Positions 44,714-53,994 of a DNA stretch of 64,000 nt are shown here, piece by piece. The first letter of the stretch is position 1. Every line of letters starts with the position of its first letter. The position numbers and the translations under genes are program-made. The notes below the pieces were generated by a model, which worked only from the letters and a program-made list of their open reading frames with translations, was not told where the DNA came from and did no database searches. Source of the stretch: an uncultured Eubacteriales bacterium (GTDB taxonomy: Bacteria > Bacillota > Clostridia > Oscillospirales > Butyricicoccaceae); assembly GCA_910579575.1 (NCBI GenBank), contig CAJTUM010000001.1, forward strand, positions 114,132-178,131. Direction: 5' to 3'.

Positions 44714-46363
44714 TTGGTTAAGATTATTGACGGCGAGACTTTCAAAAACATGATGCTGGCGGCCGCCGCCGCCATTGAGGAAAAAAAGCAGGAGATCAAC
44801 GAGCTCAACGTATTCCCTGTGCCGGACGGCGACACGGGCACCAATATGTCCATGACGCTGAACGCCGCCGCCGCCGAGCTGGCGAAATTTGATAAGCCCA
44901 CCCTGGGCAAGGCGGTGGAAACCGCCTCCTCCGCTCTGCTGCGAGGCGCCCGAGGCAATTCCGGCGTCATCACCTCTCTGCTGTTTCGGGGCTTTGGCAA
45001 GCGCCTGAAGGAGCTGACCAGCGCCACGGCTCAGGAATTTGCCGAGGCCCTGGCCGAAGGGGTGAACACCGCCTACAAAGCGGTGATGAAGCCTGCCGAG
45101 GGCACTATCCTCACCGTATCCCGCATGGCGGCGGAGCGGGCGGCCAAGGCGGCGGAGGAAAGCGACGAGGCCGACGAGGTTTTGGCCGCCGCCGTGGCCG
45201 CTGCAAAAGAGGCCCTGGAAAAGACGGTGGAGCAAAACCCAGTGCTCAAAAAAGCTGGCGTTGTGGACGCCGGCGGCTATGGCTGGGCGTTGATTCTGGA
45301 AAATATGCACGCCAGCCTCACCGGCGATAAGCCCAAATCGTTCTTTTCTTTCCTGGCGCCCAAGCAGCCGAAAACCGCCGTGGCCGCCGCCGATTTTTCC
45401 CAGTTTGACGAGGGCGAAATCAATTTTGCCTATTGCACCGAATTTATCGCCGCCAGAGAGGACCAGAAAAAGAGCGTGGATAAATTCCGCCGCTTTTTGG
45501 AAGGTATCGGCGATTGCGTGGTGGCTGTGGAAGACGATGAAATTGTGAAGGTCCATGTTCACACCGATACCCCGGACAAGGCTTTGGCCGAGGGGCTGAA
45601 ATTCGGCCAGCTGCTGACGGTGAAGATTGAAAACATGGTACAGCAGCTGCATCGCAAAAACAGCGAAGAAAAAGCCCCCGCCAACCGGAAGATCGCCGCT
45701 CCTGAGCGAAAATATGGCTTTGTGGCCGTGGCCGCCGGTCAGGGCGTGCTGTCTGTATTCCAGGATTTAGGCGTGGATAGTATGGTGGAGGGGGGCCAGA
45801 CCATGAACCCTTCCACAGAAGATATTCTCAACGCCATCGACCGAACGCCTTCGGAAATCGTTTATGTGCTGCCCAACAACAAAAATATCATCATGGCCGC
45901 CGAGCAGGCCGCCGACCTTTCGGAAAAGCTGGTCTATGTGCTGCCGACCAAAATGATTACCCAGGGCGTTACCGCCATGCTGGCCTTTGACCCAGACGCC
46001 GGCCCCGAGCAGAACAGGGACGCCATGGCCGCCGCCGCCGGCCAGGTTTCCACCGGGCAGATTACTTACGCCGCCCGGGACAGCGATTTTGACGGCAAGA
46101 ACATCAAGCAGGGGGATTTTATGGCCCTGACCGAGGGAAAGCTTTTGTGCAACAGCCCCAAGCTGGAGGAGGTGGCTCGCCGGATGGCTCGGGATCTGTG
46201 CAGCCGAAAAAGCGGATTTATCACCATCTTCTATGGCGAGGGCGCCGACGCCCAACAGGCCGTCGCCATCAAGGAGATTTTTGCCAAAGAGGCAAAAAAC
46301 GCAGAGATTACGGTGATCGAAGGCGGTCAGCCCGTGTATTCTTATATTGTATCTGTGGAATAA
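44714..46363 (+). CDS. DAK2-domain kinase, FakA/YloV family
   Basis: 549 aa. The N-terminal DhaL-like kinase domain has NVFPVPDGDTGTNMSMT near 30-46 and LLRGARGNSGVITS near 75-90 for ATP-Mg binding. A middle domain (INFAYCTEFIA, VHVHTDTPDKAL) and a C-terminal DegV-like domain follow. Homologues phosphorylate fatty acids bound to FakB/DegV proteins; a DegV-family gene lies at 58238. It starts at TTG (44714) with AGGAGG 10 bases upstream, and the sequence VKIIDGETF matches the usual N terminus. Confidence 0.92.
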   Translation: MVKIIDGETFKNMMLAAAAAIEEKKQEINELNVFPVPDGDTGTNMSMTLNAAAAELAKFDKPTLGKAVETASSALLRGARGNSGVITSLLFRGFGKRLKELTSATAQEFAEALAEGVNTAYKAVMKPAEGTILTVSRMAAERAAKAAEESDEADEVLAAAVAAAKEALEKTVEQNPVLKKAGVVDAGGYGWALILENMHASLTGDKPKSFFSFLAPKQPKTAVAAADFSQFDEGEINFAYCTEFIAAREDQKKSVDKFRRFLEGIGDCVVAVEDDEIVKVHVHTDTPDKALAEGLKFGQLLTVKIENMVQQLHRKNSEEKAPANRKIAAPERKYGFVAVAAGQGVLSVFQDLGVDSMVEGGQTMNPSTEDILNAIDRTPSEIVYVLPNNKNIIMAAEQAADLSEKLVYVLPTKMITQGVTAMLAFDPDAGPEQNRDAMAAAAGQVSTGQITYAARDSDFDGKNIKQGDFMALTEGKLLCNSPKLEEVARRMARDLCSRKSGFITIFYGEGADAQQAVAIKEIFAKEAKNAEITVIEGGQPVYSYIVSVE

Positions 46364-46369
46364 GCAAAG

Positions 46370-46399
46370 CCCCCGGCCAAACTGGCCGGGGGTTGTTTT
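46370..46399 (+). terminator. Terminator after yloV
   Basis: CCCCCGGCC (46370-46378) pairs with GGCCGGGGG (46384-46392), then TTGTTTTG. Confidence 0.88.
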
Positions 46400-46747
46400 G
46401 TAAGCGGCAAAACAAGCGTTGAAGGAAGAAGGGCGGATCCTGGTATTCATGACGGAGTATCGCCGATTTCTGTGACGAAAATGGGGAAACCGCTCCATTT
46501 CAGCGGCTGTGGAGGATCTGTCCTCCTGATAGGCGAGTTCCAACCGCTCCAGAGGAGCGGACCAACATGGCGGCCCTGTAAACTGCAAGATGTGGGGCGT
46601 CGGCTGCGCAAACGAAAAATTCAATATCTTAAATAAAAAATTTAATAAAACAGTTGACAGCCACAAGTTAATATGTTATCTTAAATTCGCCGTTCAAAAT
46701 AGTGAAAATGTTTCGGCAAAAGAATAACAGAAAGAGGCGAATGTGAG
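46400..46747 (+). promoter_or_regulatory. Leaderless stretch and promoter of the second peptide-binding gene
   Basis: No gene. Two small hairpins lie at 46511-46526 (GGAGGA/TCCTCC) and about 46540-46560. A strong promoter TTGACA (46654-46659) and TATCTT (46677-46682), 17 bp apart with TG two bases before the -10, drives the next gene. The 46600-46700 part is AT-rich. Confidence 0.75.
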
Positions 46748-48340
46748 ATGCAGAAGAAAATGCAGGGGAAGATGAGGAAGCTGGCGGCGCTGGCTCTGGC
46801 GGGCATGGCGATTTTAGGCATATTCGCCGCTTGCGCCAAAGAGCCCGAACCCCAACAGGAGGGCACGGCGGAAAGCCGGCCGATGGAGGAAGAAAACAGC
46901 GGGACGGCCTCTGTGCAGAAAAGAGACACGCTGACAGTGGCCACAGAGAGCGAGCCTCCCACGCTGCACCCTTTTGACCAAAAGGCGGTGACCACAGGAT
47001 ATATGACGGCGCTGGTTTACAACCGGTTGACCCGCATTGATCCAGAAACGCTGGAGCCCCAGCTGGATTTGGCCGCCGCCTATGAAACCGTGAGCGAGAC
47101 GGAATGGGTGTTCACGCTGCGTCAAGGCGTCAAGTTCCACGACGGCAGCGAATTGGACGCCCAGGACGTCAAAGCCTCGATGGAATACGCCCAGACCTTC
47201 CCCACGACCCGGGATTATACCGCCTTTTGCAAGGACGTGCAGGTTGTGGACGATTATACCGTGAAATTTGTGACCGACGGCCCTTACGCGATGACTCTTG
47301 AGGATTTGGCCAGTCTGTGCGTTCTGCCCAGCGAGCAGATCGAGGCGGACAATGATTTCAATGAAAACCCAGTGGGCACAGGCCCCTATTGTTTTGTCGA
47401 GTGGGTTCGAGGCGACCGCCTGGAATTTGAGAAAAACGAAAATTATTTCAATCAGGACCGCCAGCCCAGTATGCAGCATATTGTTTGGCGGGTGATTCCC
47501 GAAGGTTCCTCCCGCACTATCGCGCTCCAAGCCGGAGAGGCGGATTTTATTATGGAGGTGGAGGCTGCGGATATCAACCGCCTGGCTGAGGATGAAACCA
47601 TTCAGGTCCAGAAAAATGACGGCACCCGCCTGAATTTTCTAGCCATGAACAGCGAAGTCGCCCCGTTTGACAACAAACTCTTCCGCAAGGCGGTCAGCGC
47701 CGCTGTGGACCGAGAGGCTGTTGTGACAGTGGCTTGCGACGGCGAAGCCGCGGCGGCAGTCGGCCACACGTCTCCGGCTTTTGGGGGCAGCTCGGACGGC
47801 AACGCGGTGAAACACGACCTGGAAAAAGCCAAGGAATATCTGGCGCAGTCGGGGATCAACCCGGATGGGGTTTCCTTTACCTGCTTGGTTTCTAACGATA
47901 CAGCTCGCCGGACGGCGGAGGTGATCCAGGCCAATTTGGCGGAAATCGGCGTCAAGATGAATATCGAATCCATGGATTACGCCACATATCTCAATGCCAT
48001 CATGAGCGGCAACTATACTACGGCTATCGCCGGGTATACCTCCAGCAATATGTATTCCTTTGTCAGCGGGCTGTATCATTCCAGCTCTCTCAACGCCGCC
48101 AATCTGGCCCGCATTCAGGACCCTATGGCAGATTTTCTTATCGACACCGCCAAAACGCAGCTGGACCCGGCGGAGCGGAACCAAACCTTTGTCAAACTCT
48201 CTGAGTATCTGAACGATTGGACGGCCTTTGCGCCGCTGTACCAAACGACTGTGGTCAAAGCCTACGACAAGGACCTGCAAGGGGTGATCGTCGGCAAAAA
48301 CGGAACCGTGCCCTTTGATTTGGTTTCTTGGGCGGAATAA
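46748..48340 (+). CDS. Peptide-type ABC transporter substrate-binding lipoprotein
   Basis: 530 aa, family 5. Signal peptide with a lipobox FAAC (Cys near residue 29), Glu-rich linker, then the binding domain: ATESEPPTLHPFD near 65, LTRIDPETLEPQLDLA near 93, WVFTLRQGVKFHDGSELDAQDVKAS near 115-140 (family signature) and NPVGTGPYCFVEW near 205. ATG at 46748 has GAGGCGA about 9 bases upstream. Monocistronic between promoter and terminator. Likely binds peptides or amino acid derivatives; the DppB-like permease at 49157 on the other strand is a possible partner. Confidence 0.92.
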   Translation: MQKKMQGKMRKLAALALAGMAILGIFAACAKEPEPQQEGTAESRPMEEENSGTASVQKRDTLTVATESEPPTLHPFDQKAVTTGYMTALVYNRLTRIDPETLEPQLDLAAAYETVSETEWVFTLRQGVKFHDGSELDAQDVKASMEYAQTFPTTRDYTAFCKDVQVVDDYTVKFVTDGPYAMTLEDLASLCVLPSEQIEADNDFNENPVGTGPYCFVEWVRGDRLEFEKNENYFNQDRQPSMQHIVWRVIPEGSSRTIALQAGEADFIMEVEAADINRLAEDETIQVQKNDGTRLNFLAMNSEVAPFDNKLFRKAVSAAVDREAVVTVACDGEAAAAVGHTSPAFGGSSDGNAVKHDLEKAKEYLAQSGINPDGVSFTCLVSNDTARRTAEVIQANLAEIGVKMNIESMDYATYLNAIMSGNYTTAIAGYTSSNMYSFVSGLYHSSSLNAANLARIQDPMADFLIDTAKTQLDPAERNQTFVKLSEYLNDWTAFAPLYQTTVVKAYDKDLQGVIVGKNGTVPFDLVSWAE

Positions 48341-48393
48341 GAAAAGGGCATAAACGCAAACAAGCGGGCGAAAGACCGCGCTGCAAAAAGGAA

Positions 48394-48431
48394 GGGCAAG
48401 GCAGACCGCAATGGTTTGCCTTGCCCTTTTT
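48394..48431 (+). terminator. Terminator after the second peptide-binding gene
   Basis: GGGCAAGGCAGACC (48394-48407) pairs with GGTTTGCCTTGCCC (48413-48426, one mismatch), then TTTTT. Confidence 0.9.
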
Positions 48432-48531
48432 CTGCGTGGCCCGCTATGGCTTTGGCGGAAAGCGGCAGACTTCGCCCGCCTGCGTGTGAAAGGCGCCGGT
48501 TTCAAATATCCTTGCAGCCGCCCCGAAGGAT

Positions 48532-48978
48532 TTATCGGATATATTCCGCTTTCAAAGGTTCTATGACCTGGGGATTCTGTTTGACCCAGGCCATCGCGCA
48601 GCTGCATAGAATCTCAACCAAGCGGTCGTCTATAAAGCCTTTCTCTCCGTTTTCCTTTAGCAGCCCCACATAAACCTCTGCGATTTTCCAATCTTCCTGG
48701 CTAAATCCATTGCCCAATTGAAGATATTCCAAAAAAGCGTCCAACATTTTATGAAAATCCTCGTCCCAGTTGATGCAGCCGTTGCCTAAAAACTCCTGCC
48801 GTACTCTGCCGGCAATCCGAATGATTTCCCCCTGCGCTGTCCGCGCTTTTCCATATGGCGGGACAAGGGATTCCCAAAGCATTTGAAACGCCTGCTCTTC
48901 ATCCTCCTCATTTGGGACATGGATGGGGGAAACGCCGTCATGGACAAATGTTTTGCCGGGCTTTATGCTGTCATCCAT
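48532..48978 (-). CDS. Hypothetical acidic protein, 148 aa
   Basis: Not recognised. Soluble, acidic at the N terminus (VPNEEDEEQAFQMLWESL), helical in the rest (KMLDAFLEYLQLGNGFSQEDWKIAEVYVGLLKENGEKGF, ILCSCAMAWVKQNP). No signal or membrane segment. Size and features would fit a small immunity-like or regulatory protein, but there is no evidence for that. ATG at 48978 has AGGAGG 8 bases upstream. Monocistronic. Confidence 0.75.
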   Translation of the reverse strand: MDDSIKPGKTFVHDGVSPIHVPNEEDEEQAFQMLWESLVPPYGKARTAQGEIIRIAGRVRQEFLGNGCINWDEDFHKMLDAFLEYLQLGNGFSQEDWKIAEVYVGLLKENGEKGFIDDRLVEILCSCAMAWVKQNPQVIEPLKAEYIR

Positions 48979-49113
48979 TATAAATTCCTCCTAATCTCGC
49001 CCTGTCGTTTTGCTGACGCAGCGCCAACGCCTGTGGCAAAGCAACCATGCTTCAGCGGACGCGCGCTTCCTTGCGCAGACCGTCCAACAGTCTCTTGTTT
49101 CTGCCAATCAGAC

Positions 49114-49143
49114 AAAAAAGCTGTCCCGATTGGCGGGGCAGCT
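49114..49143 (-). terminator. Terminator after the DppB-like gene
   Basis: On the minus strand AGCTGCCCCG pairs with CGGGACAGCT (one mismatch) and six T follow (49119-49114). Confidence 0.85.
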
Positions 49144-49156
49144 TATGGTTTATGGT

Positions 49157-50113
49157 TCAGCCCTGGGCCTTTGCTTTGGCTTTCGCCCGAGCCTTGTGGG
49201 CTCTGTTTTCGCCGCTGAACTGGGAGCGGATGCGGGGGTCGATGACCACATACAGCAGGTCCACAGCCAGATTGATGAGAGAGAAGCAAAGTGCGAAGGT
49301 GATGACGCAGCCCAAAATCATGGGGAAATCCCGCTCGTTGACGGCGTCCACCAGCAGCCGACCAATGCCGGGCCAGGAGAAGATTAGCTCCACCAAAATA
49401 GAGCCGCAGAACACCTCGCAGAGCCGCAGACCCATGACAGTGACGATAGGAATCAAGGCGTTGGGCAGAGCGTGACGGCGGATGACCGCCCCATAGGGCT
49501 GACCCTTGGACCGGGCGGTGGTGATGTAATCCTGCCGGATGGTCTCCAGCATAGAGGATCGGGTGATGCGGGAAATAAAGGCCATGTTGCCGAAGGCCAA
49601 AGTAAAAGCGGGCATAATCAAGCTGCTAAAGGTCATGCTGCCCGACGTGGGAAACCAACCCAGATGCAAGCCAAAGATCAACAGCACAATCATACCCAGC
49701 CAAAAATTCGGCATGGATACGCCAAAAAAGGAAATGAGCATACTGGCGTTGTCAAAGACGGTATTTTGCTTTATGGCGGCTAACACGCCAATGGGCACAG
49801 ACAAAACCAGGGTGACTATGCCGGCGGCCAACGTGAGCTTGACGGTCTTTGGCAGGCGGACCCCCAGTTGGACCCGGACAAAACCGCCCTTTTCAAAGGT
49901 TTCTTTCATCGTGCGGCCATATTGTACAATCAGCGGGTCGTTCATGCCGCGGGCCTCCCGCACCAGCTCCGCCTGTTCTGGCGTGGCCGCCCGACGAACA
50001 GCCGATCGGTCTGGATTGCCGGGGGCGAAATAAAACAGCAGATAGACCAGAAACGTGGCGCCGAACAGCACGGGCAATAGGATAATCAGCCGTTTTACGA
50101 CATATTTCCACAT
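49157..50113 (-). CDS. DppB-like ABC transporter permease
   Basis: 318 aa inner-membrane protein with six helices. N-terminal VVKRLIILLPVLFGATFLVYLLFYFAPG is the DppB signature; the EAA-type loop is at ITTARSKGQPYGAVIRRHALPNALIP near 215-240. The part after the first helix (FEKGGFVRVQLGVRLPKTVK) is shorter by about a dozen residues than is normal for DppB. No DppC permease or DppD/F ATPases adjoin it. ATG at 50113 has GAAGGGA 8 bases upstream. Confidence 0.88.
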   Translation of the reverse strand: MWKYVVKRLIILLPVLFGATFLVYLLFYFAPGNPDRSAVRRAATPEQAELVREARGMNDPLIVQYGRTMKETFEKGGFVRVQLGVRLPKTVKLTLAAGIVTLVLSVPIGVLAAIKQNTVFDNASMLISFFGVSMPNFWLGMIVLLIFGLHLGWFPTSGSMTFSSLIMPAFTLAFGNMAFISRITRSSMLETIRQDYITTARSKGQPYGAVIRRHALPNALIPIVTVMGLRLCEVFCGSILVELIFSWPGIGRLLVDAVNERDFPMILGCVITFALCFSLINLAVDLLYVVIDPRIRSQFSGENRAHKARAKAKAKAQG

Positions 50114-50192
50114 GGATTTCCCTTCATTTCTGTGATAAGTTTTACGCAGGCGGGTCTGGAGTCTTTGCCCGTCAGGACCCTGCGTATACCTT

Positions 50193-50221
50193 ACCATACC
50201 ACAAAAAGGGCTGTTTTGCAA
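50193..50221 (-). promoter_or_regulatory. Promoter of the DppB-like gene
   Basis: On the minus strand TTGCAA (50216-50221) and TATGGT (50193-50198), 17 bp apart, with TG two bases before the -10. Confidence 0.7.
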
Positions 50222-50344
50222 GGCGGGCTCCTATCCGGCGCAGGAAGAGAAATCAGGGGCGGCGGCGGAAACCGGGAGAATGGTTGGGCGGATTGGGGGC
50301 GTTTTGCGCAAAAGCGGGTCGGAAAACCGAGAAAACAGGGGCGA

Positions 50345-51109
50345 TTAGCCGCATTTATATTGCAAACGCAGTTTGTCGGCGATCATAGAAATAAATTCGC
50401 TGTTGGTGGGCTTGCCCTTGTGGTTGGATACGGTATAGCCAAAATAGCTTTGGATCACGTCGATATCCCCTCGGTTCCAAGCGATTTCAATGGCGTGACG
50501 GATCGCCCGCTCCACCCGGGAGCTGACGGTGTTATATTTTTTGGCCACTGCCGGATAGAGCACCTTGGTGACGGCGCCCACCACTTCCATATCGTTGATG
50601 GCCATCAAGATGGCCTCCCGCACATAGTGGTAGCCCTTCACGTGGGCGGGCACGCCGATTTGGTGGATCACCTCGGTGACCCGCATCTCCAGCTCGCCGG
50701 GGGCGGCCGCCAGAGCGGGCCGGGCCTGGGCCGGCGCCTGGATAGCCAGCAGCCGCTGGGCCAAGGCGGCGGTGTCATAGGGCTTAATTAAGTAATAGGC
50801 GGCCCCCAAGGCCGCGGCTTCGGCGGCCGTTTGAGCGCTGGAAAAAGAGGAGAGAAAGACTACGGCAGGGGGAGGCCCCTGCCAGCCGGATACAATCTGG
50901 CGAGCGGCGCTGAGGCCGTCCAACCGGGAGAGCACAGCGTCGGTCAGAATAACGTCGGGGCGCAGGCGGTTGGCCAATTGTATCAGCTCCAGGCCGTCTC
51001 CGGCGGCCCCCGCCACGCGCAGAGCAGAGTTTTTTTCCAAACCGTTTTTCAGCAGGGCCCGAAACTCCGGGCTGTCGTCTGCCAGCAGCACGTTGACCAT
51101 GTTACCCAT
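50345..51109 (-). CDS. spo0A: Sporulation master regulator Spo0A
   Basis: 254 aa. Receiver domain: acid pair in LLADDSPEF near 10, phosphoacceptor Asp in VILTDAVLSRLDGL near 56, signalling Ser in FLSSFSS and Lys in YLIKPYD near 108. A Pro/Ala linker joins it to the Spo0A-specific DNA-binding domain, very conserved from VTEVIHQIGVPAHVKGYHYVREAI to GKPTNSEFISMIADKLRLQ. The receiver lost the usual MP before xLDG. It is phosphorylated to start sporulation and binds 0A boxes. ATG at 51109 has GGAG about 10 bases upstream; an ATG three codons in is possible. Confidence 0.96.
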   Translation of the reverse strand: MGNMVNVLLADDSPEFRALLKNGLEKNSALRVAGAAGDGLELIQLANRLRPDVILTDAVLSRLDGLSAARQIVSGWQGPPPAVVFLSSFSSAQTAAEAAALGAAYYLIKPYDTAALAQRLLAIQAPAQARPALAAAPGELEMRVTEVIHQIGVPAHVKGYHYVREAILMAINDMEVVGAVTKVLYPAVAKKYNTVSSRVERAIRHAIEIAWNRGDIDVIQSYFGYTVSNHKGKPTNSEFISMIADKLRLQYKCG

Positions 51110-51341
51110 AATAGTTACGCTCCATTATCTTACGAAATTCTATTTTTTTGCCGTTGTATGACTAAAATATCACAACAAAGGTCGGGACACAACGTCATAT
51201 ATTTCTCATATTACGGGAAAGATCGACGGCGGACGATGAAATGCGGGGCAAAGAGACAGAAAACGACAGAAAAACGTCGTTTTAGCCCGAAATTTTTTTG
51301 GCGGGCGTTCTATAGAGCCGCAAATGGGGCGGAAAGCGCCG

Positions 51342-52709
51342 TTAGCAAGACGACGCTTGGTCCAGATTTCGGATATGGCCCCGGTAAAAATGGGAGAACA
51401 GCAGCAGACTGACCAAAAGAGCCGCCGCCTCAGCCAAAGGAAAGGCAAACCACACATAGCGCAGGCCGATTTTGGAAAACAGCCAGGCCGCCGGCAAAAT
51501 TACAGCCAACTGCCGCAGAACAGAGATAAAGAGGCTGTATTTGCCTTGACCCACCGCCTGGAACATGGTGGAGAAGATGATGCCGAAAGCCGCCGGCACA
51601 AAACACAAGCTGATGGTGCGGAAGGCCGGCACGCCGATGGCCAACATTTCTCCGGTTTCATCAAAGAGGGAAAGCAGCTGGGTCGGCGCCAGCCAGAACA
51701 GCAGCGTCCCCAGAGCCATAATGCCGCAGGCGATAGCGCAGCCAATGCGAAAAGCCGCTATCATCCGGCTTTTGCTGCGAGCGCCGTAATTGTACCCCAT
51801 AATGGGGGAAAGGCCGTGGGTTAGGCCGAAGACCGGCATGAAGACAAAGGACTGTAATTTATAGTAAACCCCCAGCACGGAAATGGCGGTTTCGGAAAAA
51901 GCGGATAGAATCTGGTTGAGGCCCATCACCAAAAAAGAACTGATGGACTGCATCAGCATAGAGGGGGCGGCAACTGCGTAAATATCCCGCAGGGTGGTTT
52001 GATCAAAGCGAAAGCCCTTGAGAGAAACCGTTACCGCGTGTTTTTTGCAGAAGATGATATAAATGCTGTAGAGCATAGACAAAATCTCGCCGGTCACTGT
52101 GGCCACGGCGGCGCCCAGCACGCCCATGGCGGGCAGACCCAGCAGGCCAAAAATCAGGATAGGATCCAAAATCAGGTTGGTCACGCAGCCCACCAGCATG
52201 AACTGCATGGGATAGATCATGTTGCCAGTGGCCTGCAAGGTCTTTTCCAGGGCGATTTCGATAAAGACGCTAAAGCTGCACAGGCTGACCACCGACAAAT
52301 ATTGGCCGCCCAGCGCCGCCACATTGGGACTCTCTGTGAACAGGCCGATGAAGGGGCGGGCGAAAAACAGGCCGAAAACGGCGAAAAGCAGCCAGGTGAG
52401 GGCGGCCAGCACAACGCCGTGGGAAGCGGCTTTATCCGCCTCTTGCCGGCGTTTTTCGCCCAGCCGGCGGGAAACCAAGGAGTTGACGCCCACTCCCGTG
52501 CCCACCGCCATGGCGATAATCAGCTGCTGGATGGGGAAGGACAAGGAGACGGCGGTCAGCGCGTCCATGCTGACCTTGGAAACAAAATAGCTATCCACAA
52601 TGTTGTAAAGGGATTGAACCAGCATCGAAAAAACGGCCGGCAGAGACATGGAGACAATCAGCCGCAGGACTGGCGCCGTCCCCATCTTGTTTTCTTGGGT
52701 TTGTTCCAT
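51342..52709 (-). CDS. MATE-family efflux transporter
   Basis: 455 aa with 12 hydrophobic segments. Two homologous halves start with SMSLPAVFSMLVQSLYNIVDSYFVSKV near 18-44 and with VAAPSMLMQSISSFLVMGLNQIL near 245; the internal GTGVGVNSLVSRRLGEKRRQEADKAA is a typical MATE loop. Exports drugs or metabolites with Na+ or H+ coupling; substrate unknown. ATG at 52709; AAAGGAA is 12-13 bases upstream, a bit far, and an in-frame TTG at 52730 sits on that site, so ATG is preferred. Confidence 0.92.
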   Translation of the reverse strand: MEQTQENKMGTAPVLRLIVSMSLPAVFSMLVQSLYNIVDSYFVSKVSMDALTAVSLSFPIQQLIIAMAVGTGVGVNSLVSRRLGEKRRQEADKAASHGVVLAALTWLLFAVFGLFFARPFIGLFTESPNVAALGGQYLSVVSLCSFSVFIEIALEKTLQATGNMIYPMQFMLVGCVTNLILDPILIFGLLGLPAMGVLGAAVATVTGEILSMLYSIYIIFCKKHAVTVSLKGFRFDQTTLRDIYAVAAPSMLMQSISSFLVMGLNQILSAFSETAISVLGVYYKLQSFVFMPVFGLTHGLSPIMGYNYGARSKSRMIAAFRIGCAIACGIMALGTLLFWLAPTQLLSLFDETGEMLAIGVPAFRTISLCFVPAAFGIIFSTMFQAVGQGKYSLFISVLRQLAVILPAAWLFSKIGLRYVWFAFPLAEAAALLVSLLLFSHFYRGHIRNLDQASSC

Positions 52710-53142
52710 TGGTAAAACAGTTCCTTTCAAATCAATTTCAAGCAGAAAAACAGCCGCAGCCGCGGCCTAACCAGTATACCATAGCCCCATTTTGCCGGCA
52801 AGAGGGATTGGGACGGAAGAGGGCGCGCAAACCGCAGATAAGGGCCGAAAAGCAGATAAGCTCCCTTTTTGAAACGGACGACAAACGAGGCCGCGCGTCC
52901 TTTTCAAAACAAATTAGAAGAATTTTTCTGCTCAGAAAGCTATACAAAATTCGATAAATGTGATACGCTTAGACGGGACCATTTTGCCGCAGGGGCGAAA
53001 AAAATTTTGCCCCGCGAAAAATGGAGATAAAAGGTAAAACCCGCGGCGGGCTGGGGCCGGCCGGCGGTTTTATAGAGCGTCTGCGCGGCTTTTTTTGCCG
53101 CGGCTGCGAAAAAGGCAAAATATATAGATGAGGTGATTGAGA
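52710..53142 (+). other. Upstream region of nfnAB with a hairpin-rich leader
   Basis: No gene. From 52978 to 53110 there are three nested or successive pairings: GGGGC/GCCCC (52993-52997 with 53009-53013), AAAACC/GGTTTT (around 53036 and 53066), and CGCGGC/GCCGCG (53085-53104). No ligand-binding RNA class I know fits. A promoter could not be set with confidence; the likely place is 52935-52970. Confidence 0.45.
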
Positions 53143-53994
53143 ATGTACAAAATCCTGCGTAGGGAAGACCTGAGCAGCAATGTGGTTCTGATGGACGTGG
53201 AAGCGCCGATGGTGGCAAAAAAATGCCTGCCTGGTCAATTCATTATCCTTCGGGTCAACGAAGCTGGCGAACGGATTCCCCTGACCATCGCCGGCTATGA
53301 TCGGCAGAAGGGCGTGATCACAATCATCTTCCAGACAGTCGGCGCCACGACCATGGAGCTGGCCGAGCTGAAAGAGGGCGAGTATATCGCCGATTTTGTG
53401 GGCCCGCTGGGCAACCCCTCTGAGACAGAGGAATTCAAGGGCAAAAAGGTGGCCGTCATCGGCGGCGGCCTGGGCTGCGCCATCGCCTGGCCTCAGGCCA
53501 AAGCCATCCACGAGGCGGGCGGCACAGTGCATATGATCGCCGGCTTCCGCTCCAAGGATATTGTGATGCTGGAAGACGAGATGAAAGCCTGTTCCGATCG
53601 ATTTTTCTGCATGACGGACGACGGCACCTATGGCGAAAAGGGCCTGGTGACCAACAAGCTGGAGCAGCTGATTAACGAGGGCGAAAAATATGACGCCGTC
53701 ATCGCCATCGGTCCGCTGATTATGATGAAGTTCGTCTGCCTGCTGACCAAGAAATTTGATATCCGCACTATTGTTTCCATGAACCCCATTATGATCGACG
53801 GCACCGGTATGTGCGGCGGCTGCCGCCTGACTGTGGACGGCGAGACCAAATTCGCCTGCGTGGACGGCCCGGATTTTGACGGCCACAAGGTGGATTTCGA
53901 CGAAACCATTCGCCGCTCCCGTATGTATTTTGAACAGGAAACCGCAGCGCGCGAGAAGCACGCCTGCAGAATGGAGGGTATGAAAAATGCCTAA
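53143..53994 (+). CDS. nfnA: Ferredoxin-NADP reductase-like subunit, NfnA type
   Basis: 283 aa. FAD and NAD domains: PGQFIILRVNEAGERIPLTIAGYD near 30-53 (FAD), VAVIGGGLGCAIAWPQAKAIHEAG near 105 (NAD), and a C-terminal [2Fe-2S] site in GTGMCGGCRLTVDGETKFACVDGPDFDGH near 215-243. With the next gene it forms the electron-bifurcating NADH-dependent ferredoxin:NADP+ oxidoreductase; it is also close to dihydroorotate dehydrogenase PyrK. ATG at 53143 has GAGGTGA 7 bases upstream. Overlaps the next gene by 8 bases. Confidence 0.92.
   Translation: MYKILRREDLSSNVVLMDVEAPMVAKKCLPGQFIILRVNEAGERIPLTIAGYDRQKGVITIIFQTVGATTMELAELKEGEYIADFVGPLGNPSETEEFKGKKVAVIGGGLGCAIAWPQAKAIHEAGGTVHMIAGFRSKDIVMLEDEMKACSDRFFCMTDDGTYGEKGLVTNKLEQLINEGEKYDAVIAIGPLIMMKFVCLLTKKFDIRTIVSMNPIMIDGTGMCGGCRLTVDGETKFACVDGPDFDGHKVDFDETIRRSRMYFEQETAAREKHACRMEGMKNA

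Noticed and set aside
51230..51280. 0A box near spo0A for autoregulation
   Set aside because: CGACAGAAAA-type stretches are present but none matches TTTGTCGAAAA closely enough.
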